DNA of 64,000 bases from Flavobacteriaceae bacterium (GTDB lineage: Bacteria; Bacteroidota; Bacteroidia; Flavobacteriales; Flavobacteriaceae): the NCBI GenBank assembly GCA_018402385.1, contig JAGYJA010000007.1, positions 186,001 through 250,000 on the forward strand. The letters are read 5' to 3'. Every line of letters starts with the position of its first letter. Within the stretch, counting starts at the first letter, position 1. A model generated the notes under the pieces. It did not search any database. It saw nothing but the letters and a program-made list of their open reading frames with translations, and was not told the DNA's origin. Positions 28,763 through 36,896 of the stretch are shown piece after piece. Both the position numbers and the translations under genes were made by a program.

Positions 28763-29128
28763 ATGAAAAAATTTGTGTTAATATTATTAGTAGGCCTTAT
28801 AGGTTATGCCACACAAGCTCAGGCTAAAATCACTTTTGAAGAAACCACCATTGATTATGGTGAGATTGAAAAAGGTGCAGATGGGGTAAGAACATTCAAA
28901 TTTACTAATTCAGGTGATGCACCATTGGTTATTGAGGATATCAAATCTACTTGCGGATGTACAATTCCAAAAAAACCCAACGGTCCCATTTTACCGGGCG
29001 CCTCAGACAGCATTGAGGTAAAATATGATACCAATCGTTTGGGCCCAATAAGACGTGCCATTAGTGTCTATTCTAATGCTGATGAACCCATTGTGACTTT
29101 AAACATTAGAGGTAACGTTAAGGGATAA
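28763..29128 (+). CDS. DUF1573 exported protein
   Basis: A 121-residue protein with a signal peptide (residues 1-20, ATQAQA) and one DUF1573 domain of Ig-like/ASH type: TIDYGEIEKGADGVRTFKFT, then STCGCTIPK, LPGASDSIEVKYDT and IRGNVKG. The CGCT block is the most conserved part of the family. It is probably periplasmic or surface-exposed; its role is unknown. It is a single gene with its own terminator. Confidence 0.9.
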   Translation: MKKFVLILLVGLIGYATQAQAKITFEETTIDYGEIEKGADGVRTFKFTNSGDAPLVIEDIKSTCGCTIPKKPNGPILPGASDSIEVKYDTNRLGPIRRAISVYSNADEPIVTLNIRGNVKG

Positions 29129-29149
29129 AAAATACTTACTTTACAAAAT

Positions 29150-29181
29150 AAAAAAGTCCTCTTTTATGGGGACTTTTTTAT
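29150..29181. terminator. Bidirectional intrinsic terminator
   Basis: AAAAAGTCC (29151-29159) pairs with GGACTTTTT (29170-29178), flanked by A and T runs, between the convergent DUF1573 and aspartic protease genes. Confidence 0.8.
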
Positions 29182-30515
29182 TAGATATCTTTCAATTCAA
29201 ACTTAAGCTGTTGTTCAATTCCATTTCTTAAAATTTTTAATTTTATTTTTTTTCCTTCATTACTGTAAAACATTTGATTAAGGTCATTGAGTTCAAATTG
29301 ATATGCCGGTTTGTTATTTACCTCCAAAATCTCATCGCCTTCTCTCACACCTGCTTGAGCTGCGGGAGAGTTAGGTCTTATTGCTACCACTTGAAAAAGC
29401 TGTTTTAACTTAAATTCGATGTTAGAGCTTAAGTTGAGATTAAAAACATTGAGTGCTTCATTTTGGTTCAATCGATAGGCATCAGGTTGAATGCCACTGC
29501 GTTCCTTAACAATGGTAAAACCACCTTGTTGCAGCGTGATACCACTCATATTGTAGTGGAAGGGGTCTTTGAAATATTTATTGCTTTTTAAAATGAGGGA
29601 TTTGTTTGAATAATCAATCGTCCAATTGAAACGCTTTAGAATTTCGCCGCCAAGGCTGCCATGGCGTGTTTTATTTTCGTTAATAATATCGAGAAACCCA
29701 ATGTCTGGATAGGAAGTGTTTACATTTTCTAAATGATAAGAATTTAAAATAAAGGAATCTACTTTAGAGCGTTTACCAAAAATATCTCCATTGATCCCCA
29801 GACCTAAATAATCTTCAAAGGCATCAGGTGGAATTGTGATGCGATCATCACTGTTTTCAAATAACCAAAGTCCATCGCCAGAACCCGAGTCTATTAATAA
29901 GTTTAATTTCATTTGAGTGGAATCTTGTGAAAAACTTGCATTTAAAAATGGTTTTCTGTTCTCAAGCACTAAATCTAATTCAACACATTTGCGACAATTT
30001 CTTTTTTTATAATATTCCGGTAATGTAAAACGCATTTGCTCTCTTGTGTTATTGACTTCAACTACAAAATCTTTTAAAAATTCAGCACCAATTATCCCGT
30101 GAACAGGATAACCCAATCTGGATGAAAAGCTCAATGCCCCGTCAAATACTACATAAATAGTTTGATTAGAGCTTTTCGCATTACCAATTTGAATGGTGTT
30201 CCCTTCAGACTTTAGAGCATCCACCGGCTCTCCCTTTCCTAAGCCTCTTAATTTGATGACTTGATAATTTAACAACTCAATCGACTCTGTATCCTCAAAA
30301 CTAAAAATAACCGTTGAAGATGCTCCGGTATCCAGCAAAAAAGTCAAGGGAACATTGTTCACTTTCACAGGTAATAATATCAAATTATTAATGAGTTTGA
30401 AATCAACTTTATCCTTTAGCTTGTTTTTTGAAAACACAAAATTTTCTTGGCTCCAATGCACATAACTGCACAAAAGAAAAAGAATAAAAAGGATAGGATT
30501 ATACTTAGAATTCAA
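29181..30515 (-). CDS. Exported aspartic protease-like protein with PDZ domain
   Basis: A 444-residue protein with an N-terminal hydrophobic signal (ILFILFLLCSYVHWSQ). Two retropepsin-type half-sites are present: FLLDTGASSTVI near residue 60 and LLIDSGSGDGLW near 206. These look like two active-site Asp-Thr/Ser-Gly loops, so the protein may be active as a monomer. A PDZ domain closes the protein (about 370-444, VVAIRPNSPAAQAGVREGDEIL). This layout is frequent in Bacteroidota; the substrate is unknown. It is a single gene, divergent from the aminotransferase. Confidence 0.85.
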   Translation of the reverse strand: MNSKYNPILFILFLLCSYVHWSQENFVFSKNKLKDKVDFKLINNLILLPVKVNNVPLTFLLDTGASSTVIFSFEDTESIELLNYQVIKLRGLGKGEPVDALKSEGNTIQIGNAKSSNQTIYVVFDGALSFSSRLGYPVHGIIGAEFLKDFVVEVNNTREQMRFTLPEYYKKRNCRKCVELDLVLENRKPFLNASFSQDSTQMKLNLLIDSGSGDGLWLFENSDDRITIPPDAFEDYLGLGINGDIFGKRSKVDSFILNSYHLENVNTSYPDIGFLDIINENKTRHGSLGGEILKRFNWTIDYSNKSLILKSNKYFKDPFHYNMSGITLQQGGFTIVKERSGIQPDAYRLNQNEALNVFNLNLSSNIEFKLKQLFQVVAIRPNSPAAQAGVREGDEILEVNNKPAYQFELNDLNQMFYSNEGKKIKLKILRNGIEQQLKFELKDI

Positions 30516-30569
30516 GCCGTGTGTTTTTTATTTAATTGGCGTATTATTTAAAACATTCTTAAACAAATC

Positions 30570-30603
30570 TTTGAGGAAATCTTAATTAAATTTTGCAACT
30601 TTG
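30570..30603 (+). promoter_or_regulatory. Candidate promoter of the aminotransferase-murB unit
   Basis: TTTG at 30570-30573 is followed after 22 bases by CAACTTTG at 30596-30603, one mismatch from the Bacteroidota -7 consensus TAnnTTTG. The ATG lies about 20 bases downstream. Confidence 0.45.
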
Positions 30604-30623
30604 TAAGCTAAAAATACAACAAA

Positions 30624-31814
30624 ATGCCACACATTTCAAACAAAGGAAAGTTAATGCCGGAGTCTCCTATAAGAAAGTTAGTTCCTTATGCAGATTTGGC
30701 CCAACAAAGAGGTCGAAAAATATATTACTTAAACATTGGTCAACCTGATATAAAAACTCCTGAAGTTGCTTTAAACGCGATCAAAAACAATGATATTTCT
30801 GTTTTATCATACAGTCATTCTGCCGGATTTGAAAGTTACAGAAAAAAACTGGCGACCTATTATAAAACCATTGAACCCAGTATAAGCTCAGATAACATTA
30901 TCGTTACAACCGGTGGTTCTGAGGCCCTTCTTTTCGCGATGGGAAGTATAGCAGACATCGACGATGAAATCATCATACCTGAACCCTTTTATGCCAACTA
31001 CAATGGCTTTGCAACTGCCTCCGGTGTGAAAGTAGTTCCTGTCATTTCAACCATAGAAAACAATTTTGGCTTGCCTCCAGTTTCTGAATTTGAAAAATTG
31101 ATTTCACCAAAAACCAAGTCCATTCTTATATGCAATCCCGGAAACCCAACCGGGTATTTATACTCAAAAGAAGAAATTGATCAACTTGCCACTTTGGTTA
31201 AAAAACACGACTTGTTTTTAATTGCTGATGAAGTGTATCGAGAATTTGCTTACGACGGATTGAAACATCACTCAATCTTAGCTGTTCCGGGTATAGAAGA
31301 AAACGCTATTGTAATTGATTCTGTTTCCAAAAGATACAGCATGTGTGGCGCCCGCATTGGATGTCTAGTTTCTAAAAACAAAGAAGTGATGGCAACTGCT
31401 ATGAAATTTGCACAAGCACGTTTGAGTCCGCCTACTTTTGCTCAAATTGCCAGTGAAGCCGCTCTAGAAACCCCGCAATCCTATTTTGACGGTGTCATTG
31501 CCGAATACAAAGACCGCAGGGATTTACTGGTTTCTGAGCTTAGAAAAATCCCTAATGTAAAAGTGGCCAATCCAGGTGGTGCCTTTTATTGCATCGCTGA
31601 ATTACCCGTCAATGACGCCGATGATTTTGCCCGCTGGTTGCTCGAAGAGTTTGAATATAATAATGAAACTGTTATGGTCGCTCCCGCCGCTGGATTTTAC
31701 TCCACTCCGGGTGCAGGAAAAAATCAGGTGCGCATCGCGTATGTCTTGAAAAAAGAAGACCTCCAAACTGCTGTAAATATTTTAAAAGAAGCCCTTGAAC
31801 AATATAAAGGCTAA
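30624..31814 (+). CDS. PLP-dependent aminotransferase, class I/II (aspartate aminotransferase family)
   Basis: A 396-residue fold-type I aminotransferase. It shows YLNIGQPDIKTP at the N-terminus, CNPGNPTGYLYSKEE, the IADEVYREFAYD segment with the cofactor-binding Asp, and the PLP lysine at 236 in DSVSKRYSMCGARIG. The C-terminal Arg that binds the substrate carboxylate is likely in KNQVRIAYVL. The specific amino acid substrate cannot be told from sequence. Its stop overlaps the murB start (TAATG). Confidence 0.92.
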   Translation: MPHISNKGKLMPESPIRKLVPYADLAQQRGRKIYYLNIGQPDIKTPEVALNAIKNNDISVLSYSHSAGFESYRKKLATYYKTIEPSISSDNIIVTTGGSEALLFAMGSIADIDDEIIIPEPFYANYNGFATASGVKVVPVISTIENNFGLPPVSEFEKLISPKTKSILICNPGNPTGYLYSKEEIDQLATLVKKHDLFLIADEVYREFAYDGLKHHSILAVPGIEENAIVIDSVSKRYSMCGARIGCLVSKNKEVMATAMKFAQARLSPPTFAQIASEAALETPQSYFDGVIAEYKDRRDLLVSELRKIPNVKVANPGGAFYCIAELPVNDADDFARWLLEEFEYNNETVMVAPAAGFYSTPGAGKNQVRIAYVLKKEDLQTAVNILKEALEQYKG

Positions 31815-32827
31815 TGCAAATTATTGAAAATAAAAACCTTAAACAACTTAACACTTTTGGTGTAAACGCTTTCGCGAAACATTTTGTGGAAGTCAACACG
31901 GTTGAAGAACTTCGCGTGGCTTTAAAAGACAACCGTTTTCCTGATAAATTTATTTTGGGTGGCGGCAGTAATATGCTGCTTACAAAAGATATTGAAGGAC
32001 TGGTGATACACATCAACTTGAAAGGGATTTCAATAGATTTTGAAGATGAAAATAGCGTGCACCTCAAAGTAATGGCCGGTGAAAACTGGCATCAACTTGT
32101 TTTGAATTGCCTTGAAAACAACTATGGGGGAATTGAAAACTTGTCGCTCATTCCCGGAAATACCGGTACGGCTCCCATTCAAAACATCGGGGCTTATGGT
32201 GTCGAACTCAAGGATGTTTTTGTTTCCTGTGAAGCTATAAATGTTGAATCCGGCAAACACAAAACCTTTAGTCTGGAAAAATGTGATTTTGGTTATCGCT
32301 CCTCTGTTTTTAAAACCATCGAAAAAGGTAACTATATCATCACAAGTGTGACTTTACAACTCACTAAAAAAGACCATAACCTGAACACTGGTTATGGAGC
32401 GATTCAAGACGAACTCACCAAAATGCAAGTGACTCACCCCACCATTCAGGATGTATCTAAAGCGGTGATTGCTATCAGACAATCCAAATTGCCAGACCCT
32501 AAAGAGCTGGGCAATAGTGGAAGTTTTTTTAAGAACCCTGTAGTGGACAAAGCTTCTTTTGAAAATTTTTTAGCTCGTTTTCCTGAAGCCCCTTATTATA
32601 AAGTTTCTGAAAACGCATACAAAATTCCCGCAGGCTGGCTTATTGAACTGGCCGGTTTTAAAGGAAAACGCTTTGGTGATGCCGGCGTTCACGAAAATCA
32701 AGCCTTGGTGCTTGTAAACTATGGTAATGCTTCAGGAGGTGAAATCCTGGAACTTTCAAAAAAAATAAGACAAAGTGTTTTAAATAAATTTGGGATTGCG
32801 ATCGAGCCTGAGGTGAATGTGATTTAA
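31814..32827 (+). CDS. murB: UDP-N-acetylmuramate dehydrogenase
   Basis: A 337-residue FAD enzyme that reduces UDP-GlcNAc-enolpyruvate to UDP-MurNAc in peptidoglycan synthesis. FAD contacts are LGGGSNMLLT and LIPGNTGTAPIQNIGAYGVE. The proton-donor Ser sits in LGNSGSFFKNPVV, and the final Glu lies in IEPEVNVI. Size and motifs fit the type I (Escherichia coli-like) form. It is translationally coupled to the aminotransferase through TAATG. A TTTCGCGAAA palindrome lies inside the coding region at 31870-31879. Confidence 0.97.
   Translation: MQIIENKNLKQLNTFGVNAFAKHFVEVNTVEELRVALKDNRFPDKFILGGGSNMLLTKDIEGLVIHINLKGISIDFEDENSVHLKVMAGENWHQLVLNCLENNYGGIENLSLIPGNTGTAPIQNIGAYGVELKDVFVSCEAINVESGKHKTFSLEKCDFGYRSSVFKTIEKGNYIITSVTLQLTKKDHNLNTGYGAIQDELTKMQVTHPTIQDVSKAVIAIRQSKLPDPKELGNSGSFFKNPVVDKASFENFLARFPEAPYYKVSENAYKIPAGWLIELAGFKGKRFGDAGVHENQALVLVNYGNASGGEILELSKKIRQSVLNKFGIAIEPEVNVI
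31870..31879. repeat. TTTCGCGAAA palindrome, copy 1
   Basis: An exact 10-base palindrome inside murB. The same word occurs at 34385, 47156 and 50921 in unrelated genes. Confidence 0.6.
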
Positions 32828-32883
32828 GCTTTTTAAGCCAAAATTTTATACTTCAATTAACGCCAATTCTTTTCACATTTTCC

Positions 32884-32891
32884 TATCTTTG
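32884..32891 (+). promoter_or_regulatory. -7 box for the NqrM-like gene
   Basis: TATCTTTG followed by CAC is a full match to TAnnTTTG, 17-24 bases upstream of the ATG at 32908. No clear -33 element is seen. Confidence 0.5.
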
Positions 32892-32907
32892 CACTAAACT
32901 TTAAGCT

Positions 32908-33111
32908 ATGAAGTTATTTCTAATTACTCTCGCACTTTTAGGACTTGCTATCGCAGGAATTGCCATAAAAATCTGGGCAAAAAAAGACGGTAAATTTGCC
33001 GGCACCTGTGCCAGCCAAAACCCACTTTTGAATAAAGATGGTGAAGCCTGTGGTTTTTGTGGTAAAACACCAGACCAGTTTGACAATTGCGCTGAAGAAA
33101 TTCACTCTTAA
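32908..33111 (+). CDS. Small single-helix four-cysteine protein (NqrM/DUF539-like)
   Basis: A 67-residue protein with one N-terminal membrane helix (about 3-23, LITLALLGLAIAGIAIKIW) and a short hydrophilic domain with four cysteines at 34, 48, 51 and 61 (GTCASQN, ACGFCGKTP, DNC). This arrangement resembles NqrM (DUF539), the small membrane protein needed to mature Na+-NQR, probably by iron delivery: one helix, then a GxC block, a CxxC and a final Cys. The window also has a complete nqr operon 20 kb away. Homology is suggested rather than proven. It has its own -7 box and is followed by a glycosyltransferase. Confidence 0.6.
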   Translation: MKLFLITLALLGLAIAGIAIKIWAKKDGKFAGTCASQNPLLNKDGEACGFCGKTPDQFDNCAEEIHS

Positions 33112-33129
33112 AACCTCTATTTTTCTTTT

Positions 33130-34230
33130 ATGTTTTCAACACTACTCGTTGCTTTTGCTATTGTTGTCGTTGTAAACTGTATTTTCTATTTGCTTTTTGC
33201 CAACTATGCATTTGCAAAAAGTTCTCCTCCGGTTGAACAAAATCAAACCCCGGTTTCGGTTATCGTTTGCTCAAAAAATGAAGCCGAAAATTTAAAAAAC
33301 AACATTCCGCTTTGGCTTGCTCAAGACTATATAAGTTTTGAATTGATTCTCGTGAATGATGCTTCTATCGATGACACCCTTGATATTATAGAAGATTTTG
33401 CAAATAAAGATTCAAGAATTAAAATTGTAAATGTGGTGAACAATGAAGCTTTTTGGGCCAATAAAAAATATGCCCTCACACTGGGAATAAAAAAAGCAAA
33501 AAACAACCACCTCCTCTTTACTGATGCCGACTGCAAACCTGCCTCCAATTTATGGATTCAACAAATGGCAAGTCATTTCAGTAATGAAAAACAGCTTGTA
33601 CTGGGTTATGGTGCTTACGCGAAAGCAAAAGGCTTTTTAAATAAACTCGTTCGCTTTGAAACCTTTATGGCGGCTTTGCAGTATATTGGCTTTGCAAAAC
33701 TCGGTATGCCTTATATGGGTGTGGGAAGAAACCTTGGTTACACTGCCAATTTATTTTATGAAAACAATGGCTTTATGAGTCATATGTACATTCGTTCCGG
33801 TGATGATGATTTGTTTGTCAATCAGGCCGCAACCAAATCAAATTTTGTTATTTGTGATTCCCCGGAAAGCTTCACTATCTCAACACCAAAGAATAGCTGG
33901 GAAAGTCTCTTCAATCAAAAAAGAAGGCACCTCACGACAGCCACACATTATAAACTATCACACAAAGTAATTCTTGGGACATTCTATTTGTCCAATGTAT
34001 TATTCTGGCTGGGTTTGCTCGTTTCATTTGTATTTATTAGGTGGGAATTCGTTTTAGCTTTAGTACTCTTTAGGTTGATCGTGCAATATATAGTGGTTGT
34101 CAAAGCACTAAAGAAATTACAGGAAACCGATTTGGTCTATTTTGTTTCTATACTTGAAATTGTGATGATTTGCTTTCAAATGGTTATCTTTATAACCAAT
34201 CTCTTTTCAAAGCCAAAACATTGGAAGTAA
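33130..34230 (+). CDS. Family 2 glycosyltransferase, membrane-anchored
   Basis: A 366-residue protein with an N-terminal helix (about 1-27) and a GT-A domain starting TPVSVIVCSKNEAENL. The nucleotide-sugar site shows LVNDASIDDT and the metal-binding FTDADCKP. A C-terminal QxxRW-like QKRRH follows, then two or three membrane helices (ILGTFYLSNVLFWLGLLVSF). It probably transfers a sugar onto a lipid or envelope glycan at the inner membrane. Its 3' end overlaps the start region of the sigma factor gene. Confidence 0.9.
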   Translation: MFSTLLVAFAIVVVVNCIFYLLFANYAFAKSSPPVEQNQTPVSVIVCSKNEAENLKNNIPLWLAQDYISFELILVNDASIDDTLDIIEDFANKDSRIKIVNVVNNEAFWANKKYALTLGIKKAKNNHLLFTDADCKPASNLWIQQMASHFSNEKQLVLGYGAYAKAKGFLNKLVRFETFMAALQYIGFAKLGMPYMGVGRNLGYTANLFYENNGFMSHMYIRSGDDDLFVNQAATKSNFVICDSPESFTISTPKNSWESLFNQKRRHLTTATHYKLSHKVILGTFYLSNVLFWLGLLVSFVFIRWEFVLALVLFRLIVQYIVVVKALKKLQETDLVYFVSILEIVMICFQMVIFITNLFSKPKHWK

Positions 34231-34790
34231 GCAAAAAAAAACTTCTGGAACAAATACATCAAGCAAAAATAGGCAAGCAAACCGCTTTCAATTATTTGCT
34301 TGATACTTATTGGAATGAGGTGTATGCCTTTCAGCTCATCAGGCTGAAAAATGAATATGAAGCTGAGGAAATAACCATTGAAACTTTCGCGAAAGCGTTT
34401 GACAAGATAAACACTTTCAAAGAAGAATATACCTTCAGCACCTGGTTGATTACCATTTCAAAAAACATCCATATTGATAAGTTACGAAAGAGCAAATCAC
34501 ACATTCAAACCCAAAACTCAGAGGCGATAGACCAACAAATGCAAAAAATTGCAGATGATTCCCCTTCTCCTGAAGACAACCTAATCAAGCAACAAAACCT
34601 CGCTGAATTATTACAATTCATCAAGCAATTAAAGCCTCCTTATCAGGAAGTAATCAATTTGAGGTATTTTCAGGAAATGAGTTATAAGGAAATCGCAGAA
34701 AAGCTGGACGAACCAATCAACAATATCAAAGTAAAACTGCTGCGTTCAAAAAAATTACTTTCAGAAATAATCACCGGAAAGAGGACTTAA
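34221..34790 (+). CDS. Sigma-70 family RNA polymerase sigma factor (ECF-like)
   Basis: A protein of about 189 residues with sigma region 2 (FNYLLDTYWNEVYAFQL and FSTWLITISKNIHIDKLRK) and region 4 (LKPPYQEVINLRYFQEMSYK with IAEKLDEPINNIKVKLLRSK). No early ATG exists in the frame. TTG at 34221 gives MEVSKKKLLEQIHQAK and overlaps the glycosyltransferase stop by 10 bases; TTG at 34170 is the alternative. No anti-sigma gene lies next to it. A TTTCGCGAAA palindrome occurs at 34385. Confidence 0.85.
   Translation: MEVSKKKLLEQIHQAKIGKQTAFNYLLDTYWNEVYAFQLIRLKNEYEAEEITIETFAKAFDKINTFKEEYTFSTWLITISKNIHIDKLRKSKSHIQTQNSEAIDQQMQKIADDSPSPEDNLIKQQNLAELLQFIKQLKPPYQEVINLRYFQEMSYKEIAEKLDEPINNIKVKLLRSKKLLSEIITGKRT
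34385..34394. repeat. TTTCGCGAAA palindrome, copy 2
   Basis: An exact copy of the 10-base palindrome, here extended to CTTTCGCGAAAG, within the sigma factor gene. Confidence 0.6.
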
Positions 34791-34977
34791 AAGATTTAAG
34801 ACGATAGACTTAAGATATAAGACAATTCAGAAATAAATAGCAAGGATAAATGCAAATTCTAATCTACAAGCACCAAACTCTAAATCTCCTCATCAACCAC
34901 TCACAAACTCAAATTCTCACTAACTCAAAAACTAAATAATCGCTAATCTTTTTGTACATTTACACGCAATTTAGTCT

Positions 34978-35850
34978 ATGGAAACACAAACAATCAACCC
35001 TCCCCCAATAGCCCCAAAACCCAAGTGGTTGCGGGTAAAATTACCCACTGGTAAAAAATACACAGAGCTGCGCAGTCTGGTTGACAAATATGATTTACAC
35101 ACCATTTGTACTTCAGGCAGTTGCCCCAATATGGGGGAATGCTGGAGCGAGGGAACCGCCACTTTTATGATATTGGGAAATATCTGTACCCGTTCCTGTG
35201 GCTTTTGTGGAGTAAAAACCGGCCGCCCGGAAACCATCGATTGGGAAGAGCCTGAAAAAGTGGCCCGCTCCATTAAAATAATGAATATCAAACACGCTGT
35301 TGTCACTTCAGTGGACAGGGATGACATAAAAGATATGGGATCTATCATCTGGGCTGAAACGGTGAAGGCAATCAGAAGGATGAACCCCGAGACTACGCTT
35401 GAAACCCTGATTCCCGATTTTCAGGGAGTTGAAAAAAACATTGACCGTATTATTGAAGTCAAGCCCGAAGTGGTTTCACACAATATGGAAACTGTTAAGC
35501 GACTTACCCGTGAGGTGCGTATACAGGCAAAATATGAGCGCAGCCTTGCCGTTTTAAAATATTTAAAAGACAACGGTATTAACCGAACCAAAAGTGGCAT
35601 TATGCTGGGGCTTGGAGAAACAGAGGAAGAAGTGATTCAAACTATGAAAGACTTAAGAGAAGTGAATGTTGATATTGTCACTATTGGTCAGTATTTACAA
35701 CCTTCGAAAAAACACCTTCCTGTAAAAGAATTCATCCTGCCTGAACAATTTAAAAAATATGAAGAAATAGGTTTGGAGATGGGGTTCCGTCACGTTGAAA
35801 GTGGAGCTCTTGTGCGTTCATCATACAAAGCTCACAAACACATTCTTTAA
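34978..35850 (+). CDS. lipA: Lipoyl synthase
   Basis: A 290-residue radical SAM enzyme that inserts two sulfurs into octanoyl groups on lipoate-dependent proteins. The auxiliary cluster cysteines are in [13 protein letters not shown], the radical SAM CxxxCxxC in [15 protein letters not shown], and the C-terminal RSSY motif in LVRSSYKA. Length is typical. The 187 bases upstream hold no gene and are rich in short TTAAGA-like direct repeats. gap follows after 18 bases, probably in the same transcript. Confidence 0.98.
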   Translation: METQTINPPPIAPKPKWLRVKLPTGKKYTELRSLVDKYDLHTICTSGSCPNMGECWSEGTATFMILGNICTRSCGFCGVKTGRPETIDWEEPEKVARSIKIMNIKHAVVTSVDRDDIKDMGSIIWAETVKAIRRMNPETTLETLIPDFQGVEKNIDRIIEVKPEVVSHNMETVKRLTREVRIQAKYERSLAVLKYLKDNGINRTKSGIMLGLGETEEEVIQTMKDLREVNVDIVTIGQYLQPSKKHLPVKEFILPEQFKKYEEIGLEMGFRHVESGALVRSSYKAHKHIL

Positions 35851-35868
35851 AAACAAGTCATAAACAGC

Positions 35869-36867
35869 ATGTCAAACAAGATTAAGATTGCCATCAACGG
35901 CTTTGGGAGAATAGGTCGCAGTTTGTTTCGGCTACTTTTAGACCATCCCACCATTGAAGTGGTAGCTATCAATGACCTCGCTGATTCCAGAACATTGAGT
36001 CATTTGCTCAAATATGACAGCATTCACGGTGTGCTTAAACGAACAGTCACTTTTTCTGATAACGGTATTCTTGTAGATGGAAAAACATATCCCCTTACAA
36101 GCCAAGCAAATATTTCTGAAATTAGCTGGAATGCGGTTGATATTGTTATAGAAGCCACAGGAAAATTTAAATCAAAAGAACAACTTCAAAAACATATTAC
36201 TGCAGGTGCAAAAAAAGTAATTCTCACGGTTCCACCGCTTGAAGATGATATTAAAACCATTGTTTTGGGTGTCAATGAGTCCATTTTAAACGGAAGTGAA
36301 GAAATCATTTCAAATGCTTCCTGCACCACAAACAATGCCGCTCCTATGATCAAGATTATTGATGAGCTTTGTGGTGTGGAACAAGCTTACATCACGACCA
36401 TCCACTCTTACACCACAGATCAAAGCCTGCACGATCAACCACATAAAGACTTGAGACGAGCCAGAGCTGCCGGCCAATCTATTGTACCCACGACAACGGG
36501 TGCTGCAAAGGCTCTTACTAAAGTGTTTCCTCACCTTTCGGAGGTTATTGGGGGTTGTGGTATCAGGGTTCCAGTTCCAAACGGCTCGTTAACTGATTTG
36601 ACTTTGAATGTAAAAAAAGAAACTTCTATTGAAGAAATCAATAAAGCCTTTAAAAAGGCTTCAGACACTTACTTAAAAAACATATTAGAATATACTGAAG
36701 ACCCTATTGTTTCTATTGATATTATAGATAACAGACATTCTTGTATCTTTGATGCTCAAATGACTTCTGTAATTGGTAAGTTTGTAAAAGTAATTGGGTG
36801 GTATGACAATGAAATTGGTTATTCTTCGAGATTAATCGATTTAGTGAATCACATTTCAAAGAAATAA
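35869..36867 (+). CDS. gap: Glyceraldehyde-3-phosphate dehydrogenase, type I
   Basis: A 332-residue NAD-dependent glycolytic enzyme. The Rossmann motif is INGFGRIGRSLFRLL, and VVAINDLAD carries the Asp that favours NAD over NADP. The catalytic Cys is in SNASCTTNNAAP, and the substrate-binding region is TTGAAKALTKVFP. The C-terminal WYDNEIGYSSR is standard. It lies between lipA and a hybrid histidine kinase on the same strand. Confidence 0.97.
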   Translation: MSNKIKIAINGFGRIGRSLFRLLLDHPTIEVVAINDLADSRTLSHLLKYDSIHGVLKRTVTFSDNGILVDGKTYPLTSQANISEISWNAVDIVIEATGKFKSKEQLQKHITAGAKKVILTVPPLEDDIKTIVLGVNESILNGSEEIISNASCTTNNAAPMIKIIDELCGVEQAYITTIHSYTTDQSLHDQPHKDLRRARAAGQSIVPTTTGAAKALTKVFPHLSEVIGGCGIRVPVPNGSLTDLTLNVKKETSIEEINKAFKKASDTYLKNILEYTEDPIVSIDIIDNRHSCIFDAQMTSVIGKFVKVIGWYDNEIGYSSRLIDLVNHISKK

Positions 36868-36896
36868 CTATATTTAGCCCTTATATATCAAGAATA

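Noticed and set aside
34791-34977. Short TTAAGA-like direct repeats upstream of lipA, considered as a mobile element or array
   Set aside because: The repeats are short, imperfect and not evenly spaced. There is no CRISPR-like spacing, terminal inverted repeats or transposase.
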